Assembly: GCF_012034245.1 (NCBI RefSeq)
Contig: NZ_JAATEO010000006.1
Coordinates: 1 to 64,000 of the forward strand
Origin: Micromonospora thermarum
GTDB lineage: Bacteria > Actinomycetota > Actinomycetes > Mycobacteriales > Micromonosporaceae
Direction of reading: 5' to 3'
Length of the DNA: 64,000 nucleotides
The position numbers were made by a program, and so were the translations under genes. The notes under the pieces were generated by a model, which saw only the letters and a list, made by a program, of their open reading frames with translations, ran no database searches and had not been told where the DNA came from. Position 1 is the first letter of the stretch. Every line of letters starts with the position of its first letter. Below, in pieces: positions 8,902-16,932 of the stretch.

Positions 8902-9468
8902 CTACCGCTGGGCATTGAGAAATCCGACGGCGGTGGCGGTCCACCAGCCGGCTTGGGAGATCACCATGACGAGGGCCGCGGTCAGCAGGAGCCGGCGCGG
9001 CGGGCTGACCCCGTTCAGTTCCGCCAGCCGCCGCTGCACCTGCCGCGCGCAGAGACCGTTGATGGCCACGGCCAGCACCGCAACCAGTTTGACCACGGTC
9101 AGCGGCGCGGACGTGTCGGGCGCGAGGACCACACCACTGAGCGCCAGCCCGCCCAGTCCGAGCCAGATCGGCGGGTGGACACCGCGCGCGACCTGCATGA
9201 CGGAATCCAGGGTTCGGCGTCGCAGCAGCCACATCAGGGCGAACCAGTCCAGGGTCAGCACCGCGCCGAAGCCCAGCACCAGCGCGGCCAGATGGGCGAA
9301 GAGCGCCAACTGCCGGACACCCGTGCTCGCTGCTACATGCGGGGCGGCGAGGAACATCGCGGTCCAGGCGACCAGCAGCGCCAGCGCCACGAGATAGGGC
9401 GCGGTCCGGCGCCGGGTCCGGGAGCGGCGCGGCCGGGTGATGCGGCCGCTCCCGTCCAGAGCTGTCAT
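8902..9468 (-). CDS. integral membrane protein, CopD/DUF2269-like
   Basis: 188 residues with an Arg-rich N-terminus (about 1-24) and about five hydrophobic helices: APYLVALALLVAWTAMFLAA, LALFAHLAALVLGFGAVLTLDWF, a third around HPPIWLGLGGLALSGVV, VVKLVAVLAVAINGL, and LLLTAALVMVISQAGWWTA. The His in the second helix and the overall layout recall CopD/DUF2269 membrane proteins, but no functional residues are certain. The start at 9468 has GGAGA 6 bases upstream. Confidence 0.7.
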   Translation of the reverse strand: MTALDGSGRITRPRRSRTRRRTAPYLVALALLVAWTAMFLAAPHVAASTGVRQLALFAHLAALVLGFGAVLTLDWFALMWLLRRRTLDSVMQVARGVHPPIWLGLGGLALSGVVLAPDTSAPLTVVKLVAVLAVAINGLCARQVQRRLAELNGVSPPRRLLLTAALVMVISQAGWWTATAVGFLNAQR

Positions 9469-9561
9469 GACAATCTCCGCACTGCTTACGAACAACCACC
9501 TTGGAAGGAAGGCCGGCGGTCACCGGGGTGGTGCGAAACGCTCGTGTGGTGCCGGACCGGC

Positions 9562-9594
9562 GTGGGCGGGCCGTGTCCTGCGGAGCCCGCCCAC
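9562..9594 (-). terminator. hairpin terminator of the SURNod19-like gene
   Basis: GTGGGCGGGC (9562-9571) pairs perfectly with GCCCGCCCAC (9585-9594) around a 13-base loop. It starts 14 bases past the stop of the leftward gene ending at 9609. Confidence 0.75.
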
Positions 9595-9608
9595 TCGGCG
9601 TCGCGCCG

Positions 9609-10580
9609 TCAGCGCTCGGCGATGTAGCCCGTCACGATGCCCATGACGTCCTCGTGCGGATGATCGGCGACGTAGCGGGCCGCGACCTCCAGGACATCTC
9701 CGCGACGGACGGTCGCGACCGGGGCGCCGATGCAGGGCGGCGCGCTGGAGATTTCCTTGTTGCCGTGCTCGTCGATGTACTCCGGCGTACCGCCGGAGAC
9801 CACGGTGACCTCGCAGAGTCGCTGACCCGTGGTGGCGTTGGTGGTCGTGATGGTCCTACCGCCGTGGTGAAGGTGACCCTTCAGGTAGACGATCTCGCCG
9901 CTCACCGTCGACTTCCACCGCTTGGTCCGGGTGACCTCTCCGGCGGGAACGTCGAAGGTGGGGTTGAGGCAGCTGACCACGTCCAACCACATCGGGGTGA
10001 CCGGCGTCAGTCGCCGCGCGGCGGGGCCGGTCACGTAGGTGTACTCGATGGAGATGTAGACGGTCCTCTCCTGGTGGGCGTGATTCATCAGGTCGTACAC
10101 CATGCTCCAGCGGTCGCCGGAGTCGATCCGCAGCCCGTATCCGGCGGGCAACGTCACCGGGGTCCGTTCGTTGCCGGACGAGAACAGGCGCTTCGGGCCG
10201 AGGCCGCCGAGGCGGCATACCAGGTCCGGCTCGCCGAGCTGGCCGATCACGGCGTGGTGCAGCATCGGACCGGTGTTGATGTTGGCGTTCCTGCCGTCCT
10301 CGTACACCAGGTTCGGCTTGATCGCCGTCACCATGCAGTCCGTGCACGGCTTCTCGATGTTGAACGCCAGCCGGTTGCCGGTGCCGCCCATCTCGTCGTG
10401 GGTGTGGCCGGTGGCGGCGGGAATCGTCCACGGGCCGTACCGGATGGTCCTGGTCTCGGTCATCGCGGCCTGCGGCTCGCCACCGTCGGCGGCGCTCGCC
10501 ACCGGGATGCCGGCGACCGCGGTGCCGGCGACGGCGACCGCAGCGGCCACCGCCAACGTCAGTCTGCGCAGAGACACCAT
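9609..10580 (-). CDS. secreted SURNod19-like protein (copper type II monooxygenase-like fold)
   Basis: 323 residues with a clear signal peptide (LTLAVAAAVAVAGTAVAG, cleavage near ASAADG). The mature part shows PWTIPAATGHTHDEM, a C-x-x-C pair (EKPCTDCM), the motif GPMLHHAVIGQ and a late GHLHHGG, a His-rich arrangement seen in SURNod19 proteins and in the jelly-roll domains of peptidylglycine-type copper monooxygenases. The paired HH motifs suggest metal binding, but the reaction is not known. The start at 10580 follows GGGAGGAC. The gene has its own terminator. Confidence 0.65.
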   Translation of the reverse strand: MVSLRRLTLAVAAAVAVAGTAVAGIPVASAADGGEPQAAMTETRTIRYGPWTIPAATGHTHDEMGGTGNRLAFNIEKPCTDCMVTAIKPNLVYEDGRNANINTGPMLHHAVIGQLGEPDLVCRLGGLGPKRLFSSGNERTPVTLPAGYGLRIDSGDRWSMVYDLMNHAHQERTVYISIEYTYVTGPAARRLTPVTPMWLDVVSCLNPTFDVPAGEVTRTKRWKSTVSGEIVYLKGHLHHGGRTITTTNATTGQRLCEVTVVSGGTPEYIDEHGNKEISSAPPCIGAPVATVRRGDVLEVAARYVADHPHEDVMGIVTGYIAER

Positions 10581-10728
10581 GTCCTCCCTTGCCGATCGGG
10601 TCCTATCCGCAAATCGGTCCATACAGGGACGGATTTGGATAGTGACCGTTCAGTAACCTGACCATCACAGGATGGCCACGGCAACGACCGATGTCAATGG
10701 ATGTGACGCTGAGCCTGAACGTGCTCGG

Positions 10729-11352
10729 CTACGAGAGGGCCTCGTCCACCGGCAGTCCGTGCTGGCGCGCGAGGGCCAGCAGGGCGACGCGCAACTGCGG
10801 TACGGGCAGCGACGTCACCGGACCGTCGAACCAGCGCGCGATCGCGGTCCCGCCGACCACGCTGAGCATGAAGCGGGCGAGTTCGTCGGCGACGGCCGGG
10901 CGGTCGACGAGGCCGAAGACGTGGCCGAGCGAGTCGACGGCCCACTGCCGCAGTGCCAGCCGGTACTCCCCCAGCTCGGCGATGGCCGCGACACCGGCGC
11001 CCTTCTCCAGCATGCCGAGATCGAGCAGCAGCCGTAGGTCGTGCGGGTGGCGCTCGAACGCGGCGTTCGCGCCGTCGAGGAACGCGGTCAGCCGCTCCCC
11101 CACCGTCTCACCGGACGGCGGCCCCGGGAGCGAGTCGACGAGGTTGTGGCGGGCACGGCGGAGCACCGCGAGGTAGATCCCGTCCTTGTTGCCGAAGTGC
11201 CAGTAGATCGAGCTGGCCGGTGACCCGGAGGCGGCGGAGATCTTCGAGATGGAGGTGCCGGCGTAGCCGAGCCGCGCCATCAGTGCCGTGGCGGCGTCGA
11301 GGATCACGTCGCGGGAAGGAACCTCGGCACCGTGAAGGGCGGCGTCGTGCAT
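10729..11352 (-). CDS. TetR/AcrR family transcriptional regulator
   Basis: 207 residues. The N-terminal helix-turn-helix (about 10-60) reads DVILDAATALMARLGYAGTS then ISKISAASGSPASSIYWHFGNKDGIYLAVL, typical of TetR. The C-terminal ligand domain is all-helical with no assignable effector. The open frame continues upstream into unrelated gene debris, so the ATG at 11352 is chosen from the family N-terminus. No ribosome site is visible there; instead TACGCT lies 7 bases before the ATG, so the mRNA may be leaderless. It faces the SURNod19-like gene on the same strand across a 148-base spacer. Confidence 0.85.
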   Translation of the reverse strand: MHDAALHGAEVPSRDVILDAATALMARLGYAGTSISKISAASGSPASSIYWHFGNKDGIYLAVLRRARHNLVDSLPGPPSGETVGERLTAFLDGANAAFERHPHDLRLLLDLGMLEKGAGVAAIAELGEYRLALRQWAVDSLGHVFGLVDRPAVADELARFMLSVVGGTAIARWFDGPVTSLPVPQLRVALLALARQHGLPVDEALS

Positions 11353-11451
11353 GGCGTCCAGCGTAGGTCCGACCGTCGCCGGGCAGCCAGTCAGGCGGGA
11401 CGCAGGTGGGTGCGCCGGCTCTTGCGCCCTGCCTCGTACGCGGCCCGGGGC

Positions 11452-11625
11452 GGCCAGCAGCTCCTCGGCCCGGGCCACATCCCGCTCGGCGGGGCGGAAC
11501 GCTTCGGCGATCACCGGCAGCTGCCGGGGGTGGATGGCGGCCCGGCCGAGGAAGCCGAGGCGCCGGCCGAGCGCACAGGAGGCGGCCAGCCCGTCGGTGT
11601 CGGCGACGTTCGCGTACACCGACAT
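11452..11625 (-). pseudogene. remnant of a CitE-type (HpcH/HpaI) lyase, C-terminal part
   Basis: About 58 codons match the end of citrate-lyase-beta/CoA-ester lyases: SVYANVADTDGLAASCALG, then RRLGFLGRAAIHPRQLPVI and DVARAEELLAA. The catalytic N-terminal part is absent, and the frame continues without a stop into the TetR gene, so the true C-terminus is lost. An alternative frame just downstream reads YEAGRKSRRTHLRPA then stop, perhaps the tail of this or another gene. Confidence 0.6.
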
Positions 11626-11713
11626 GGCCGGCGGGGCCAGGGCGGCCCGCGGCCGCGACCACCACCCGGCCGCGCGCCCGCGCCGGGCGGCCCAGGCGCT
11701 CACCGCGGCCAGC

Positions 11714-12217
11714 AGCGGCGACGGTGGCGACCACGGCAGCGATCGCCCCGGCGGGCAGGGGCCCGCCCACCGCGACCCGGCCGTCGGCAGTCGGGGTGAC
11801 GGCCAGCTCGGCGCCGGTGACCAGGTCGACGTAGCGTCGGCCGGGACGCGGCTCGGTGACCAGCCACGGGCCGTCGTGGTCGTCGCCGGAGTTCACCACG
11901 GTCCACAGCGGCTCGCCGTCGTGCGTCCAGCGGGACGCGTACACCCGGCCGGTGCCGGGGTGGTCGGCGAGCGGGACCCAGTCCTCGGCGCGCAGCCACG
12001 CGGCGTGGCTGGCCTGCACGCGGCGCATGGCCCGCAGCACGGCCCGGTCCCGCTCGTTCCAGCCGACCCAGACCCCGAAGACGCTCTCCCACACCAGCAC
12101 GCCGACGCCGTTGAGCCAGGCCGAGTGCAGCTCGTCGAGGTGGCTGCGGTGCCACCGGCGGGTGTGGTGCAGCACGTGCCGGCGTTCGAACCACTTCGTC
12201 CGCAGTACGCCGGGCAC
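11714..12217 (-). pseudogene. internal fragment of a glycosidase/sugar-hydrolase-like gene
   Basis: About 168 codons of coherent protein-like sequence (HTRRWHRSHLDELHSAWLNG, VWESVFGVWVGWNERDRAV, YASRWTHDGEPLWTVVNSGD, RRYVDLVTGAELAV) resembling the C-terminal half of actinobacterial proteins that pair a glycoside-hydrolase-like barrel with a beta-sandwich. The barrel start is missing, and the end runs out of frame into the CitE remnant near 11.7 kb. The family name is uncertain. Confidence 0.5.
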
Positions 12218-12485
12218 CTCGCCTCACCGGCTGGAGGCCCGGCTCGGCAAGGGGCCGGCGGCACAGGGGGCGTTCACCAGGACCGGGGTGTCAGGCGTGA
12301 CCGCCCAGGAGCCGGACGGTGAGATCGTGCAACTCGGCCTGGATCTGCGGGTCGAGGACGAATAGCTCCCCTGCGCGAGGGTGAGGTCATCCAGGCGCAG
12401 CCTCGCCGACAGGTGGGTGGCCGAGGCGCACTGTCGACACGGCTCGCCTCCCTCGCCTCGGTGGCCGCGGACGGACGGGCGCCGA
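12218..12485. other. gene debris and spacer
   Basis: No intact gene. A plus-strand segment ending at 12365 (VTAQEPDGEIVQLGLDLRV followed by a stop) looks like the tail of another lost gene. The rest shows no coherent reading frame. Confidence 0.4.
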
Positions 12486-13175
12486 TCAGCCGCGGCGGCC
12501 CGTCCTTCCCCACTGGAAGGTTCCAGCGCGGACGCCTTCGCTGGTGAAACCGTGATAGATGATCATCACGACGATGCCGAGCAGTCCGAACAGCGGATTC
12601 ACGATCCAGCCGAGCAACCCGGTCAATCCGAAGAGGACGAGACCGATGATCGGGCGAGCCTGCTGCGCACGGACCTGGTCCTGGCCGACGTGACTCGCGC
12701 GCAGTGCCGGATGGCGGCGAAGGTAGGCGAAGAACACCAACCAGGGTGCTGACATCAGCGCCGCCGCGAGCGCGTACAGCACGACAGCCACCCGCAGGTC
12801 GTCGGTGTCGCCATTGGCGAGCGCCGACGCCAGAACCATGGTGGGGAACGGGATGAGGACCACACCGAAGAGAATGGCGAGATTGATCCAGTTGAGCGCG
12901 AGTGTGGTACCGCGGACCAGTTGTAGCACCGCGTGATGGTTGAGCCAGAGGACGCCGACGTAGACGAACGACACCACGAACGCCAGGAAGGACGGAGCCT
13001 CCTCGCGGAGTGACGCGGCCAGCTGGCCCTCGTGGAATTCCGGCACCCGCAAGTCCAACACGAGCAGGGTGATGACGATGGCGAAGACAGCGTCGCTGAA
13101 CGCCGCCAGCCGACCGATGTCGGCCAACCGAGGACTGGGGCCGCTCGGCTGAACCTCCTCGGGAGCTGCGGACAT
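12486..13175 (-). CDS. TMEM175-like potassium channel family protein (DUF1211)
   Basis: 229 residues with six hydrophobic helices. The diagnostic first helix is RLAAFSDAVFAIVITLLVLD, matching the FSDxxFAIxxTLLxLD pore-lining signature of TMEM175. The later half has SAPWLVFFAYLRRH and LLGWIVNPLFGLLGIVVMI. Bacterial members form tetrameric K+-selective leak channels. There is a single six-helix repeat, as in other prokaryotic members. It is monocistronic and leftward, with no clear ribosome site at the chosen ATG. Confidence 0.88.
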   Translation of the reverse strand: MSAAPEEVQPSGPSPRLADIGRLAAFSDAVFAIVITLLVLDLRVPEFHEGQLAASLREEAPSFLAFVVSFVYVGVLWLNHHAVLQLVRGTTLALNWINLAILFGVVLIPFPTMVLASALANGDTDDLRVAVVLYALAAALMSAPWLVFFAYLRRHPALRASHVGQDQVRAQQARPIIGLVLFGLTGLLGWIVNPLFGLLGIVVMIIYHGFTSEGVRAGTFQWGRTGRRG

Positions 13176-13322
13176 TGCCGCAGGCTAACAGCCCGGTGAC
13201 CGTGGGCGAGCACGGTCACCGGGGCAGCCCTCCTCCGAGGTCACACACCGGATCGGCCCGGAAGAGCGAAGGCCGTAGGCGGATGAAGCAGCTGACCTCC
13301 CGCGTACTCCTCCGCCCGTGGC

Positions 13323-14108
13323 TCAGGCGGTCCGGGTACGCACCCAGTCGAGGACGGGCTCGGCGACGTCGCGCCAACCGCTGTCGAACACGAGGGAGTG
13401 ACCGCGGTCGTCGAGCTTTCGGTACTCGGTGTTGCCGCCCGGGCGGTAGAGCCCGGCCGCCTGCCGCGCCACCACCTCGGGGATGGTGTGGTCCCGGCCA
13501 CCACCGATGATCAGCAGGGGACCCCGGTTGCGGTCGTCGAGATCGACCGCAACCGGCGACGCCGGGTCCTTCTTCGCCGAGGTCAGGTCGAAGATCGGCC
13601 GGCCCGGACCGGGGATGGCCCAGCGGTCGTAGAGCTGGTCGGACTCCTCGCGGCTCAGCGCGTTGCCGAAGGCGTACCGGAACTGGCGGCGACTGAGCAT
13701 CACCGCCCGATCGCGGTTGGCCTTGCGGTACAGCACCGGCAGCGCCGACCAGACCTGTGAGAACGGCAGTGCTTTGACGCCCTTGATCGGGGCGGGGTCG
13801 ATCGCCACCGCGGCCCGGGCGAGGCCCGAGGCGAGCAGCTTCTGGGCGACGAGCCCGCCGAACGAGTGCCCGATCACGATCGGCGGCTCGCCGAGCCCCG
13901 CGATCCGCGTGAAGTGGTCGGTGATCTCGCGTACGCCGTATCCGGCGACACGCTGCGGCTGCTGCCGCGTCTGCGTGACGGTCTCGCCGTCACCGGGCCA
14001 GCCCGGCGCCTCGGCCTCGTATCCGGCCGAGCGGAAGAGGTCGAGCCACGGATCCCAGGCGCGAGCGTGGATCCAGAGGCCGTGCACGAAGAGAACGCGA
14101 GTCGCCAC
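13323..14108 (-). CDS. alpha/beta hydrolase
   Basis: 261 residues. HG oxyanion motif LFVHGLWIHARAWDPW, nucleophile elbow VIGHSFGGLVAQ (Ser about 102), acid in GGGRDHTIP and the catalytic His in DDRGHSLVFD. The complete triad suggests an active esterase or lipase-like enzyme of unknown substrate. It is divergent from the TetR gene at 14246. Two matching operators lie in the 137-base spacer, so it is very likely the target of that repressor. Confidence 0.88.
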   Translation of the reverse strand: MATRVLFVHGLWIHARAWDPWLDLFRSAGYEAEAPGWPGDGETVTQTRQQPQRVAGYGVREITDHFTRIAGLGEPPIVIGHSFGGLVAQKLLASGLARAAVAIDPAPIKGVKALPFSQVWSALPVLYRKANRDRAVMLSRRQFRYAFGNALSREESDQLYDRWAIPGPGRPIFDLTSAKKDPASPVAVDLDDRNRGPLLIIGGGRDHTIPEVVARQAAGLYRPGGNTEYRKLDDRGHSLVFDSGWRDVAEPVLDWVRTRTA

Positions 14109-14130
14109 GATTACTCCTACGAACGGTTAG

Positions 14131-14152
14131 AGAAAGAACGGTCGTTCTCTCT
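14131..14152. promoter_or_regulatory. operator 1 of the 14246 TetR regulator
   Basis: AGAACG-GT-CGTTCT (14135-14148) inside a longer imperfect palindrome, 23 bases upstream of the hydrolase start. The core AGAACGGTCGTTC is repeated at 14212. Confidence 0.8.
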
Positions 14153-14207
14153 GATCCTGCAAGCTAGCCACGCTTCGCACTGTTCCGCAAGGCCACGGAC
14201 GTGTGAC

Positions 14208-14228
14208 AGAAAGAACGGTCGTTCCGGC
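14208..14228. promoter_or_regulatory. operator 2 / promoter of the 14246 TetR gene
   Basis: A second copy, AGAACGGTCGTTCC at 14212-14225, just upstream of a candidate -10 (TACGAT, 14234-14239) that ends 6 bases before the ATG. The repressor bound here would block its own promoter. Confidence 0.75.
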
Positions 14229-14245
14229 AGGTGTACGATGCAGTG

Positions 14246-14812
14246 ATGGCGAGTAGCAGGCAATCACCGCCCCGCGACCATCTCCTCGCGACGGCGAGCC
14301 GTCTGTTCTACAACGACGGCATCAACCGCGTCGGGGTCGACCGTGTCCTCCAGGAGGCCGGGGTCACCCGCGCCACGCTCTACCGGCACTTCGCCGGCAA
14401 GGAGGCGCTCGTCGTGGCGTACCTCGAACGCGAGGACAAGGTGATCCAGGCCCTCTGGAAGGAAGGGCTCGACCGCGCCGTCTCCGCCGACCACGCGCTC
14501 GAGTTGGCCATCGAAGGGATCGCCGACGACGCCTACCGACACCACACGCGGGGCTGCCCGTTCATCAAGGCAGCCGGCGAGTACCCCGATCCCGAGAGCC
14601 CGGTACGCCAGTTGATCAACAAGCACCGCGCCTGGTTCCATGCCGAGTTGCGGCGCCTGCTCGCCGAGGCCGGCCGCGACGACGTCGACGGCAGGGCCGA
14701 GATCCTCGCCATGCTGCGCGACGCCCTCATGGTCGGCTGCTTCCTCGACGACCCTGACGTCACCCGCCGCACGTTCGTCCGCGCTGCGCGCAGGGTGGCC
14801 GGCCTCCGCTGA
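14246..14812 (+). CDS. TetR family repressor (LmrA/YxaF-like C-terminal domain)
   Basis: 188 residues. The HTH reads HLLATASRLFYNDGINRVGV, then VLQEAGVTRATLYRHFAGKEAL. The C-terminal domain with TRGCPFIKAAGEYPDPESP is the LmrA/YxaF type. An in-frame GTG at 14231 overlaps the promoter, so the ATG at 14246 is preferred. There is no Shine-Dalgarno, and TACGAT ends 6 bases before the ATG, indicating a leaderless transcript. It is divergent from the alpha/beta hydrolase, with two shared operators, so autoregulation and hydrolase repression are likely. Confidence 0.9.
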   Translation: MASSRQSPPRDHLLATASRLFYNDGINRVGVDRVLQEAGVTRATLYRHFAGKEALVVAYLEREDKVIQALWKEGLDRAVSADHALELAIEGIADDAYRHHTRGCPFIKAAGEYPDPESPVRQLINKHRAWFHAELRRLLAEAGRDDVDGRAEILAMLRDALMVGCFLDDPDVTRRTFVRAARRVAGLR

Positions 14813-15198
14813 GCGAGTGTCGCGATCGGGCTCTTGTGGCCCGCCGGCGTGGTCGTTCCACCCTCTCCCTGATCAACCGTTCTACCGCCTACCACCACAT
14901 CCGTGCCATTCATCGCGGCCTGCCCCGTCCGACCGCTCCGCCGCAGGGATGGGACAGTCCGGCGCCTTGTCTCTGCCGCTCGGAATGTGAAGGCCCTCCC
15001 CTGGTCACGCGGTTGCTACCCGCCGACCCTGCCGCCCGATCTTTCGGTAGGAAACAACGGTCGACCCGGCTCGCCATTCGCAGCCCGTTCCCCGCGTCGA
15101 TTCCACCGGCCCCCGGCGGTGATTGTGCTGAGGCGCGGCGGGTACGCCGATTGGGTTCCGGGCCCGCCTGTGGCCTGGAACCAGGAAGGGAGCGCGTG
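14813..15198. other. 386-base spacer upstream of the envelope-stress operon
   Basis: No gene seen. Only the last 80 bases carry a recognisable signal, a SigB-type promoter. Confidence 0.5.
15121..15145 (+). promoter_or_regulatory. SigB-type (general stress) promoter candidate
   Basis: GATT (15121-15124), a 15-base spacer, then GGGTAC (15140-15145). This fits the GNNT-N14-16-GGGTAY pattern known for the Streptomyces osmotic-stress sigma factor SigB. It is 53 bases before the first gene of the three-gene operon. Confidence 0.45.
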
Positions 15199-15876
15199 AT
15201 GACGGCGACCAACCAGAACAGACCGACGCACGGAACCGCCGAGCAGGCTCGGCAGCAGGCGTCCAGGGTCGGCCAGCAGACCGCACAAGCGGGCGGTCAG
15301 ATCGGTCACGCCGCGGCCGAGCAGGGCCGGCACGTGGCCGCGGAGGCGCGGCAGCAGGCACGGAACCTGACCGGGGAAGCCGGCTCCCAGCTGCGTGACC
15401 GGGCCCGGTCGCAGCAGCACCGCGCCGCCGAGGGATTGCGCGGGCTGAGCCAGGACCTCGTTTCGATGGCGGACCGGGGCGGAGCCTCCGGGCTCGCCGG
15501 CGATGCGGTCCGCGGGGCGTCCGACGTGGCGCAGCGGGTCGCTGGATGGATCGACGAGCGGGAACCTGGCGACCTGCTGAACGACGTGCGCGGGTACGCC
15601 CGGCAGCACCCGGGTGTCTTCCTTGCCGGGGCGGCGACGGCCGGACTGCTGGCCGGCCGGCTCGCCCGCAACATGACCTCATCCGGCAACGGGCACCGCG
15701 GCGGCATGCAGGGCGGTGGCATGCAGGGCGGTGGCTACACACCGTCCATGGCTGCCCAGCAGCAGGAAGTCAATGCCCCGTACGTCGGTGAGAGCCCCTA
15801 CGCCGGGGCGGCGCGGGCGCAGAACGTGTCGCCGGCCGGCCAGCGGGAGCCGGACATGGGTCGGGTGGCGCCGTGA
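15199..15876 (+). CDS. Gln/Ala/Arg-rich coiled-coil protein of the holin-DUF3618 operon
   Basis: 225 residues. Residues 1 to about 85 are heptad-like Q/A/R repeats (AEQARQQASRVGQQTAQAGG) with no hydrophobic core. A conserved middle (LRGLSQDLVSMADRGG, VAGWIDEREPGDLLNDVRGY) leads to one short hydrophobic helix (FLAGAATAGLLAGRLARN, about 140-157). A Gly/Met/Gln-rich low-complexity tail includes two HRGGMQGGG-like units. It is the first gene of a conserved actinobacterial set with a holin-like and a DUF3618 protein. Function is unknown; a membrane-peripheral stress role is inferred. GGAAGGGAG precedes the ATG. The next gene overlaps by 4 bases. Confidence 0.75.
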   Translation: MTATNQNRPTHGTAEQARQQASRVGQQTAQAGGQIGHAAAEQGRHVAAEARQQARNLTGEAGSQLRDRARSQQHRAAEGLRGLSQDLVSMADRGGASGLAGDAVRGASDVAQRVAGWIDEREPGDLLNDVRGYARQHPGVFLAGAATAGLLAGRLARNMTSSGNGHRGGMQGGGMQGGGYTPSMAAQQQEVNAPYVGESPYAGAARAQNVSPAGQREPDMGRVAP

Positions 15877-16265
15877 GTGCCCCGGCGAAGGAGCGCGCCC
15901 AGTCGGTCGGCCACCTGCTGGGTGACGTGACCCGTGACCTGTCCACCCTGGTCCGTCAGGAGATCGAGCTGGCCAAGGCGGAACTGCGCGAAGAGGTGAC
16001 CCAGGCCGGCAAGGCCGGCGGCATGTTCGGTGGCGCCGCGGTGGCCGGTTTCCTCACCGTGCTGTTCGTCTCGTACGCCATTTGGTGGGGTTTGTCCAAC
16101 GTGATGGACCAGGGCTGGGCCGCGCTCATCGTCGCGGTCGTCTGGGGCGTCGTGGCCGCCATCCTGTTCGCCAACGGGCGGACGAAGATGCGGCAGGCAC
16201 GTGCGGTGCTGCCCCGGACGCAACAGACCGCACGGCAGATGCCAGATGCCCTACGTGGCCGGTGA
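15873..16265 (+). CDS. phage-holin-superfamily (Phage_holin_3_6/DUF1469) membrane protein
   Basis: 130 residues. An N-terminal amphipathic segment (VGHLLGDVTRDLSTLVRQEI) is followed by two TM helices (AGFLTVLFVSYAIWWGL and WAALIVAVVWGVVAAILF) and a basic tail. The LVRQEIELAKAEL motif is diagnostic of this actinobacterial family. Despite the name it is a chromosomal housekeeping or stress membrane protein, not a lysis holin. The GTG start overlaps the previous stop (GTGA), indicating translational coupling. Confidence 0.85.
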   Translation: MSAPAKERAQSVGHLLGDVTRDLSTLVRQEIELAKAELREEVTQAGKAGGMFGGAAVAGFLTVLFVSYAIWWGLSNVMDQGWAALIVAVVWGVVAAILFANGRTKMRQARAVLPRTQQTARQMPDALRGR

Positions 16266-16285
16266 CCAGCCGGGAGGGAGCGAAC

Positions 16286-16885
16286 ATGTCGACCGATCCG
16301 GACCGGATCCGACAGCAGATCGAACACACCCGGAGCGAGTTGAGCAGCGACATCAACGCGCTCGCCGACATGGTCAACCCGCGGCGGATCGCCGGTGACC
16401 GCGTCGGGCAGGCCCGTGGCGCGCTCAACCGGGCGAAGGAGAAGGTGATGGGCACACAACAGATGGACGGCCATGGCGCCGCGCAGCGGATGTCGTCCGC
16501 GGCCGGCTCGGTACGCGACGAGGCCCGCTCGCTCGGACACCAGTCCCGGGAGCAGGCGCAGGGCAACCCGCTCGCGGCCGGTTTGATCGCCTTCGGCGCC
16601 GGGCTGCTGGTCTCCGCGCTGATCCCACCGAGCCGCTCGGAGCGGCAGTGGGCCGGGCAGGCCAAGGGAATGGTCAGCGAGCACTCCGGCGTGCTGCGGG
16701 AGCAGGCCAGCCAGATGGGCCACCAGCTCCGGGACGACCTGCGCCAGCCCGCGCAGCAGGCGGCCCGCTCGGTGGGGTCCACCGCCGTCCACGGCGCATC
16801 CGCCGTCGGCGAGCAGGGCCGTTCCGCGGCCCAGCAGGTGCGGGGGCAGGCCCAGGAGGCGGCCGGTGAACTCCGACGTCGCTAG
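16286..16885 (+). CDS. DUF3618 domain protein
   Basis: 199 residues. The DUF3618 N-terminus (PDRIRQQIEHTRSELSSDIN, ALADMVNPRRIAGDRV) is followed by a central hydrophobic helix (PLAAGLIAFGAGLLVSALI, about 85-105) and a long Gln/Ala/Arg-rich tail resembling the first protein of the operon. GGGAGGGA lies 7 bases before the ATG. It is the third gene of the operon, followed by a strong bidirectional terminator. DUF3618 proteins accompany holin-like proteins in many actinobacteria; biochemical function is unknown. Confidence 0.85.
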   Translation: MSTDPDRIRQQIEHTRSELSSDINALADMVNPRRIAGDRVGQARGALNRAKEKVMGTQQMDGHGAAQRMSSAAGSVRDEARSLGHQSREQAQGNPLAAGLIAFGAGLLVSALIPPSRSERQWAGQAKGMVSEHSGVLREQASQMGHQLRDDLRQPAQQAARSVGSTAVHGASAVGEQGRSAAQQVRGQAQEAAGELRRR

Positions 16886-16891
16886 ATCGGA

Positions 16892-16927
16892 GGCGACGGG
16901 GCGACCGCTGGAGGGCGCCCCGTCGCC
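16892..16927. terminator. bidirectional terminator
   Basis: GGCGACGGGGC (16892-16902) pairs with GCCCCGTCGCC (16917-16927). It lies between the convergent DUF3618 gene and the alpha/beta hydrolase. Confidence 0.8.
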
Positions 16928-16932
16928 CGCCG

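Noticed and set aside
15873..16265. Holin-like gene as evidence of a prophage
   Set aside because: The family is a conserved chromosomal actinobacterial operon member; no other phage genes, integrase or att sites are nearby.
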